DNA from: Thermincola carboxydiphila
GTDB lineage: Bacteria > Bacillota > Thermincolia > Thermincolales > UBA2595
DNA: 64,000 nt
Assembly (NCBI GenBank): GCA_016841045.1
Contig: JAENZX010000007.1
Location: forward strand, 1 to 64,000
Reading direction: 5' to 3'
Shown: one piece after another, positions 58,692 to 64,000 of the stretch
Layout: each line of letters begins with the position of its first letter
Numbering within the stretch: position 1 is the first letter of the stretch
Made by a program: the position numbers and the translations under genes
The notes under the pieces: model-generated
Database searches by the model: none
What the model saw: the letters and a program-made list of their open reading frames with translations, nothing else
What the model was told of the DNA's origin: nothing

Positions 58692-60441
58692 ATTAAACGA
58701 CTATATTCAGCAATTGGAAGAGAAAGACCTTGAACAGTTGGAAAACAAGGAATATCAGAAACAGCTCTTTGAAAACTACATCATGAGAAACAAGCAACAT
58801 CTTGAGGTCAGAGAGAAGCTCCTAAAGGAGTACAAAGACGGAGCAGAACTGACAGGCCCAAAGGGTCTCAGGAAAAAACTTGCTGCCATAGACCTTGGAT
58901 ATTTTGGAAGAGCCTATCTACCTCATTATTTTATCCGGGAGTCCCCTCCTTTTCATGAGCGATTGGATGACATATGGACTGAAGGAGTTATGAAGGGAAA
59001 GAATCCTGTCACCCAGTATAAGGAGATATCAAGGGACAAAGGATGCAGAAGAGGAATTGCTGCCCCTCGTGGACATGCAAAATCAACAAACTTTACATTC
59101 AAAGACACGCTGCACGCCATCCTCTATCAATACAAACATTATCCAATTATTCTCTCTGACAGCTCCGACCAGGCAGAAGGATTCCTGACCGACATCAAGA
59201 CAGAGCTTGAAGAAAACAAGAATATCATTGAGGACTTTGGAAACCTCAAGGGAAAAGTTTGGAAAACAGGAGTAATATTGACTTCAACTGATATCAAGAT
59301 TGAAGCCATTGGTTCAGGAAAGAAGATTCGTGGACGAAGACACAGGAATTGGAGACCTGACCTTTTAGTCCTTGACGATATTGAAAATGACGAAAATGTA
59401 AACACGCCGGAGCAAAGGAAAAAGCTTGAGAACTGGTTCTATAAAGCAGTATCAAAAGCCGGGGATACATACACGGATATAGTTTATATTGGAACTATCC
59501 TCCACTATGACTCCCTGCTTTCCAAGGTTCTCAAGAATCCTGAATATCATTGCGTTAAGTATCGAGGCGTCATCAGCTTCTCGGAAAATCACGAGCTTTG
59601 GAGTGCATGGGAAGCTATATACACAGACCTTGAAAACGAGCAAAGACAGGAAGATGCAAAAGAGTTTTTTGAAGCTAACAAGGAAGAAATGCTTGAGGGA
59701 ACTGAAGTCTTGTGGGAGGCAAAGCTCTCTTACTATGACTTAATGATAATCAAGATATCTGAAGGAGAAGCATCCTTCAACAGTGAGATTCAGAATGACC
59801 CTATTGACCCGGATTCATGTACTTTTAATGAGGAATGGTTTGACTTTTATGACGAGAGCTCCATTGACTTCAAGGATTCAAGATTTATATTCATTGGAGC
59901 AAATGACCCGTCACTTGGCAAAAACAAAAAGAGTGATACCTCCTCTATCATCATTATTGCAAAAGATACACTTTCAGGATACATGTACGTCCTTGAGGCA
60001 TCTATTGAGAAAAGAAAACCTGATGCAATCATTGATGATGCCATTGAGACATCCAAGAGGCTCAAGAGAGACTATAAAAAGCCGCTCTTCAAGTTTGGAG
60101 TTGAGACTGTTCAGTTTCAACACTTCTTCAAGGATGTAATGGTTAAAAAGAGTGCCGAGGCAGGAGAATATCTCCCTATTGAAGAGATAAACAGCGTACA
60201 AAACAAGAACATGAGAATCGAATCCTTGCAGCCGTTTGTTAAAAATAAGTATTTAAAATTCAATGCAAGGCACAAAACACTCTTACAGCAGCTCAAGGAG
60301 TACCCAATGGGGAAAAATGATGACGGCCCGGACGGTCTTGAAATGGCGGTAAGGATTGCACTCAGTATCAAGAGCAATACCAAAGTTGACTATAAATCGG
60401 TTATAAGCAGGATGATGAAGTTCAAAAGAGGGGCTTATTAA
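58684..60441 (+). CDS. Terminase large subunit (Mu gp28-like)
   Basis: A 585-residue packaging motor. The ATPase part has a Walker-A-like AAPRGHAKST (about 127-136) and Walker B LLVLDDIEND (about 229-238); the nuclease part begins FIGANDPSLGKNKK (about 404-417) with later FGVETVQFQHFF. It cuts and pumps phage DNA into heads. The ATG overlaps the gp27-like stop by 8 bases. Confidence 0.9.
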   Translation: MIKLNDYIQQLEEKDLEQLENKEYQKQLFENYIMRNKQHLEVREKLLKEYKDGAELTGPKGLRKKLAAIDLGYFGRAYLPHYFIRESPPFHERLDDIWTEGVMKGKNPVTQYKEISRDKGCRRGIAAPRGHAKSTNFTFKDTLHAILYQYKHYPIILSDSSDQAEGFLTDIKTELEENKNIIEDFGNLKGKVWKTGVILTSTDIKIEAIGSGKKIRGRRHRNWRPDLLVLDDIENDENVNTPEQRKKLENWFYKAVSKAGDTYTDIVYIGTILHYDSLLSKVLKNPEYHCVKYRGVISFSENHELWSAWEAIYTDLENEQRQEDAKEFFEANKEEMLEGTEVLWEAKLSYYDLMIIKISEGEASFNSEIQNDPIDPDSCTFNEEWFDFYDESSIDFKDSRFIFIGANDPSLGKNKKSDTSSIIIIAKDTLSGYMYVLEASIEKRKPDAIIDDAIETSKRLKRDYKKPLFKFGVETVQFQHFFKDVMVKKSAEAGEYLPIEEINSVQNKNMRIESLQPFVKNKYLKFNARHKTLLQQLKEYPMGKNDDGPDGLEMAVRIALSIKSNTKVDYKSVISRMMKFKRGAY

Positions 60442-60455
60442 GGAGGTGGGAAGTT

Positions 60456-62045
60456 TTGGCATTTTGGAATAGCAAGGCAAAGAATAAGACAAAAAACAAA
60501 AGTCCTGAGCTCTTGGAAATTGCAGTTGCTCAGGTACAGGACAAATATTCAACATATCCCTCTAATGGACTAACTCCGGTGAGGCTTGCTCAGATATTCA
60601 GGGATGCAGACTCAGGGGACGTCATGAGGCAGATGGAGCTCTTTGAAGAAATGGAAGAAAAAGACCCTCACCTTTTCTCTCAGCTTCAGACAAGAAAAAA
60701 TGCAGTAACCGGCCTTGATTATGAAATCATCCCTTTTTCTGATGAAGAGGTTGACAAAGATATTGCTGAGTTCGTAAAGCAGGAAATTGAGAGCCTTGAA
60801 AATTTTGAGGATGTATTGATGGACTTGTTGGATGCCATTGGCAAAGGAATTGCCATGAGCGAAATAATTTGGACTTATGATGAAGGTAAGGTCACTATTG
60901 ATGATATCAGGTGGAGACATCAAAAAAGATTCTTTTGGGATGAAAACGACACGCTGAAGGTCATTACAAAGGACTTTCCTGCCGGAATAGAAATTCCTGA
61001 AAATAAGTTCATCATTCACAGGTACAAGGCGAGGTCGGGACATCCATCAAGAGCAGGAGTGCTCCGTGTTGTTGCTTGGATGTATTTATTCAAGAATTAT
61101 GACCTCAAAGATTGGGTGAGCTTCTGCGAAGTGTTCGGGATGCCTCTCAGACTTGGGAAGTATAATCCTTCAGCAAGCGAAGAAGACAAAGCGGCTCTCA
61201 TGAGGGCGTTGGTTCAGATTGGGACGGATGCAGCCGGCATCATACCAGATGGCACTGAGATTGAGTTCAAGGAAAGCTCAAAGACAACGTCAATCAATGT
61301 ATATGAATCCTTGGCTCGGTTCTGTGATGAACAGATATCAAAGGCCGTACTCGGCCAGACATTGACTTCTGACTCGGGAAGTGGCTCATATGCCCAATCA
61401 AAAACTCATAACGAGGTAAGGCATGACCTTACGGTTGCAGACTGCAAAGCTCTTGCAGCTACACTCAGGAGAGACTTGATTCGTCCTCTTGTCCTTTTCA
61501 ACTTTGGAGAAGACAAGAGAATCCCATATATCAGGTTTGATGCTGAAGAAGCCGGAGACATGAAAGAAACAGCTGACATATACGAAAAGCTTATTTGTCA
61601 AATAGGTCTCAAGATACCAACGGCTCATTTGTACAAAAAATTCAGCATACCAAAGCCGGAAGACGGAGAAGAAGTTGCAGCTCCTCCAACGACAGCAGCA
61701 TCTGTTCAAACTTTAAAAAATGATTTGATAGTACGAAGCAACAAAGAAGTAACTGACACGGAGCTTCAGAAGATTGACAAGGAGTATCAAGAGAAAATTG
61801 ATAGTTTTGCGGACATGGCTGTTGCACAAAGTTCAAGTGTTTTTGCCAAAATTTTTGAGCCGGTGATGAAGCTGCTTGATGATGTTGAAAGTCTTGACGA
61901 GTTGAAGAAACAGCTTGAGGACGAGAAGTTTGTTGAGGCCCTTTACAAGAAGATGGATGTCAAAGACCTTGACGAGCTCCTTCAAAAGTCAATGTTTTAC
62001 GCTGATATGCTTGGAAGGATGAAAGAAAATGAAAGACCTGTTTGA
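60456..62045 (+). CDS. Portal protein, DUF935 (Mu gp29-like)
   Basis: A 529-residue DUF935 portal. LAQIFRDADSGDVMRQMELFEEMEEKDPHLFSQLQTRKNAVTGLDYEIIPF is the family start, and LTSDSGSGSYAQSKTHNEVRHDLTVADCKALAATLRRDLIRPLVLFNFG the conserved middle. A helical C-terminus (about 430-529) follows. TTG 60456 has GGAGGTGGGAAG upstream. It forms the DNA channel at one head vertex. Confidence 0.92.
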   Translation: MAFWNSKAKNKTKNKSPELLEIAVAQVQDKYSTYPSNGLTPVRLAQIFRDADSGDVMRQMELFEEMEEKDPHLFSQLQTRKNAVTGLDYEIIPFSDEEVDKDIAEFVKQEIESLENFEDVLMDLLDAIGKGIAMSEIIWTYDEGKVTIDDIRWRHQKRFFWDENDTLKVITKDFPAGIEIPENKFIIHRYKARSGHPSRAGVLRVVAWMYLFKNYDLKDWVSFCEVFGMPLRLGKYNPSASEEDKAALMRALVQIGTDAAGIIPDGTEIEFKESSKTTSINVYESLARFCDEQISKAVLGQTLTSDSGSGSYAQSKTHNEVRHDLTVADCKALAATLRRDLIRPLVLFNFGEDKRIPYIRFDAEEAGDMKETADIYEKLICQIGLKIPTAHLYKKFSIPKPEDGEEVAAPPTTAASVQTLKNDLIVRSNKEVTDTELQKIDKEYQEKIDSFADMAVAQSSSVFAKIFEPVMKLLDDVESLDELKKQLEDEKFVEALYKKMDVKDLDELLQKSMFYADMLGRMKENERPV

Positions 62046-62760
62046 GCTATTAACTAAAGAGATTGTCTTTGAGGAAGCTGTAAACTATTTCAAAGAAAAG
62101 ATTCCAATGAAGCCCTCTGAGTTTTACAAGTTGGCTGAGGAATACAAGGCCCTTGCATTTACTGTCTCGGGATATACAACGGCTCAGATACTCAACAAGT
62201 TTTATGACGAGCTCCTGAAGGCAATCGAAGAAGGAACGACCATGAGGGACTTTAAAAACAATATGAATGAGTTCCTTGAAAAGAAAGGTTATAAGGGAAT
62301 CACAAACTTTCAGGCTGATAACATATTCAGGATGAACATGCAAACAGCCTATCAAGTAGGACATTATAAGCAGATGACCTCCCCGGACGTTTTAAAGTAT
62401 AGACCTTATTGGCAGTATGATGCAGTAAACGACAAGGGCACAAGACCCTCTCATTTGGCAATGGACGGCAGAGTCTTTAGAGCAGATGACCCTGTTTGGG
62501 ATACATGGTATCCTCCGAACGGCTTCCGGTGCAGATGCGGAGTCAGGACATTGTCAGAAAGGCAGGTCAAGGAAAGAGGTCTTGTGGTTGAGTCAGAAGC
62601 TCCAAGAGCTGCTGAGGTAGACGGACGGTTTGTGAACGTGATGCCTGACCCGGGCTTTTCAAATAATCCGGCAAAGGTTGCCTTTAAACCTGACCTGAAG
62701 GACTACCCTGAGCCTATCAAAAAGGCATTTGAAAAGAGGGAATCATCCAAAGGCAAATAA
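62029..62760 (+). CDS. Head morphogenesis protein, Mu F (gp30)-like
   Basis: A 243-residue protein of the Mu F / SPP1 gp7 family. MQTAYQVGHYKQMTSPDVLKYRPYWQYDAVNDKGTRPSHLAMDGRVFRADDPVWDTWYPPNGFRCRCGVRTLSERQV is the conserved C-terminal part with a CRC metal-like pair. It is shorter than some F proteins. The ATG overlaps the portal stop by 17 bases. It is needed for head assembly. Confidence 0.9.
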   Translation: MKDLFELLTKEIVFEEAVNYFKEKIPMKPSEFYKLAEEYKALAFTVSGYTTAQILNKFYDELLKAIEEGTTMRDFKNNMNEFLEKKGYKGITNFQADNIFRMNMQTAYQVGHYKQMTSPDVLKYRPYWQYDAVNDKGTRPSHLAMDGRVFRADDPVWDTWYPPNGFRCRCGVRTLSERQVKERGLVVESEAPRAAEVDGRFVNVMPDPGFSNNPAKVAFKPDLKDYPEPIKKAFEKRESSKGK

Positions 62761-62896
62761 GACGAATTTAAAAGCCTAATTTAATAGTTTTCCCATTAAG
62801 TAAGGGGTTTATACCTAAATTCAAAAAAACAAGCGTTATAACGCGTGCTAACGGCGTTAGCAGTGGAAACAAATTGAGACAAAGAGTGGTGAGTGC
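62761..62896. other. Short intergenic region with two inverted repeats
   Basis: GCGTTATAACGC (62833-62844) is a perfect palindrome, and GCTAAC-GGC-GTTAGC (62847-62861) a small hairpin. There is no T-run, so termination is not supported. A site for protein binding or RNA processing is possible. Confidence 0.45.
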
Positions 62897-63946
62897 ATGG
62901 CAAAGAAATTTATATTAAGTGTAAGCTCCTCCGAAATCCAAGGAGTTCCTGATGTGGTGAAGCTTTTACCTCTTGGAATGGTCAAGTCACAAAAGGGAGA
63001 CTTCATGGTTGACGAAGAGAGCTTTGCAAAAATCAAGGACACCTTCAAAGAAAGAGGCATTGACATTGTCATTGACTATGAACACCAAACTCTTGAGGAT
63101 GTTCAAGCTCCTGCCGGTGGATGGATAAAGGATTTATTCATTCAGGACGGAGCAATTGCAGCAAAGGTCGAATGGACTCCAAAGGCTCAGGAGTATTTGA
63201 AGAATAAGGAATACAAATACCTCTCTCCTGTTGTCCTTGTGAGGAAAAGTGACCAAAAGGCGGTTGTATTACATTCCGCAGCGTTAACAAACACGCCGGC
63301 AATAGACGGTATGTTTGCGATAGTAAACTCAATCAACATTGATGAATTTGAAGAAGGAGGAAACAACATGGATTTAAAACAGTTGGCGGCTCTTCTCGGT
63401 CTTCCTGAAGATGCGACAGAGGAGCAAATAATGCAGGCAATTAAAAATGCCGTTGGAGAAGTTGAGAAGCTAAAAGAGGAAATCAAGAAGCAAGGCGGCA
63501 ATGGTGGAGGCTCTGAAACTGAGACAGTTGCAAACAAAGTAATTTGCGGATTACTTGGAATCGACAGCAAAGAGGCAAAAACTGAGGACGTGGCTGCCGC
63601 TATCATGGCCCTGAAGAATCCTGCAAACTATGTACCGGTTACTGAGTTCAACAAGCTCAAGGAAAGGCTTGACAAAAAAGACAGTGAAGAGCTTGTGACC
63701 AAGGCGTTAAAGGCAGGAAAAATCTCAGCGGCTCAAAAAGAATGGGCTCAGGAGTATGCTTTGAAAGACCCTGAAGGCTTCAAGAAGTTTGTTGAGAAAG
63801 CTCCTCAAGCCGTGCCAATGGGAGAAATCGAAATTGAAGACTCCAAGTGTGATGACGGCAAGGTCACTGAGACAACAATGACAGTCTGCAAGATGCTCGG
63901 AGTTTCCAAAGAAGACCTTGAGAAATACGGAAAGGATGTGAGATAA
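62897..63946 (+). CDS. Mu I-like protease/scaffold protein (gp32-like)
   Basis: A 349-residue protein of the Mu-like prophage I family. The N-terminal half is the protease: LSVSSSEIQGVPDVVKLLPLGMVKSQKGDF and GIDIVIDYEHQTLEDVQAPAGGWIKDL and KYLSPVVLVRKSDQKAVVLHSAALTNTPAIDGM. The C-terminal half has the scaffold-like LEDATEEQIMQAIK-type helices and an acidic end. It matures the head. GTG... ATG 62897 has AAAGAGTGGTGAG upstream. Confidence 0.88.
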   Translation: MAKKFILSVSSSEIQGVPDVVKLLPLGMVKSQKGDFMVDEESFAKIKDTFKERGIDIVIDYEHQTLEDVQAPAGGWIKDLFIQDGAIAAKVEWTPKAQEYLKNKEYKYLSPVVLVRKSDQKAVVLHSAALTNTPAIDGMFAIVNSINIDEFEEGGNNMDLKQLAALLGLPEDATEEQIMQAIKNAVGEVEKLKEEIKKQGGNGGGSETETVANKVICGLLGIDSKEAKTEDVAAAIMALKNPANYVPVTEFNKLKERLDKKDSEELVTKALKAGKISAAQKEWAQEYALKDPEGFKKFVEKAPQAVPMGEIEIEDSKCDDGKVTETTMTVCKMLGVSKEDLEKYGKDVR

Positions 63947-63947
63947 C

Positions 63948-64000
63948 ATGGCATTATCAGCAGGAAGAAACACCGTTGAAGTCAGAGACGGAAAAACTCT
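63948..64000 (+). CDS. Start of a decoration/capsid-type protein (runs off the window)
   Basis: Only 17 codons are visible: MALSAGRNTVEVRDGKT. This is the kind of start seen in Mu-like phage decoration (DUF2190-type) proteins placed just after the protease. AAAGGATGTGAG precedes ATG 63948. The remaining sequence lies outside. Confidence 0.55.
   Translation, partial: MALSAGRNTVEVRDGKT

Larger units (their letters stand above)
47396..64000 (+). mobile_element. Mu-like transposable prophage (right end outside window)
   Basis: From about 47396 to the window end, genes run in Mu order: repressor, early small genes, MuA, MuB, Gam, GemA, lysin, Mor, holin, gp25/26/27-like proteins, terminase, DUF935 portal, F-like head protein, I-like protease. 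The left end is placed near TG 47396 because the host frame is open to the left and TGGGAAACC begins a block of related TGGGGATAACG/TGGGACAACG repeats that could bind the transposase. The border is inferred to within about 20 bases. Confidence 0.85.

Noticed and set aside
1-64000. rRNA, tRNA, IS elements and CRISPR arrays
   Set aside because: None recognised on either strand by eye; a covariance search could still find a tRNA-like or small RNA missed here.

Overview
The window looks like the chromosome of an anaerobic, corrinoid-rich member of the Clostridia (a Peptococcaceae- or acetogen-like Firmicute). The reasons are strong GGAGG ribosome sites, many TTG/GTG starts, three corrinoid proteins with methyltetrahydrofolate methyltransferases, a RACo-type corrinoid activator, a tungsten-type aldehyde:ferredoxin oxidoreductase and the anaerobic benzimidazole (bza) pathway. 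The genus is inference. Nearly all host genes lie on the minus strand; the right quarter is a plus-strand prophage.

Host part, 1-47.4 kb. (1) 1-3.8 kb: ubiX-ubiD decarboxylase pair (ubiD cut by the window edge) and a XylR_N/V4R/GAF/PucR-type regulator. (2) 4.0-6.6 kb: modABC molybdate/tungstate importer. (3) 6.7-13.9 kb: a cobalamin-riboswitch operon, NCS1 permease - cobT - bzaC (fused to DUF2284) - two B12-binding radical SAM proteins (bzaD/bzaE-like), predicted to finish and attach the lower ligand of cobamides. (4) 14-28.5 kb: a drug-type MFS protein, a MetH-activation-like protein and RACo activator, two GPH-type symporters, a 47-residue protein, a UroD-type methyltransferase, three corrinoid proteins, two methyltetrahydrofolate methyltransferases, a DUF1638 protein, a GntR/HutC regulator and a DUF2294-like protein. 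Five GTATATAC palindromes and three terminators divide this block into transcription units and suggest one local regulon. Together with UbiD/UbiX it resembles a methoxylated-aromatic O-demethylation system. (5) 28.7-34.7 kb: phnCDE-like importer, yedF (selenium-linked), a ferredoxin and an aldehyde:ferredoxin oxidoreductase. (6) 35-42 kb: MerT-like and DUF2294-like proteins, a TPR protein, an FAD/Fe-S D-lactate/glycolate-type dehydrogenase with a TetR-type operator, LuxR and TetR regulators, and an EamA transporter. (7) 42.3-47.4 kb: a second ubiX translationally coupled to an exosortase (XrtG-type) operon: glycosyltransferase, exosortase and a large membrane protein whose 5' end is missing.

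Prophage, about 47.396 kb to beyond 64 kb. A Mu-like transposable phage is inserted in the large exosortase-operon gene; the host reading frame stays open to the junction. The order matches Mu: repressor with palindromic operators, small early genes, MuA transposase, MuB ATPase, Gam, GemA, endolysin, Mor, holin, gp25/26/27-like proteins, large terminase, DUF935 portal, F-like head protein, I-like protease/scaffold, and the start of a decoration-type protein.

Points most worth following up are the riboswitch-controlled permease-bza operon without a visible ThiC-like first enzyme, the GTATATAC regulon around the methyltransferases, the UbiX-exosortase coupling, and the phage late leader with a -10 box followed by a strong terminator.
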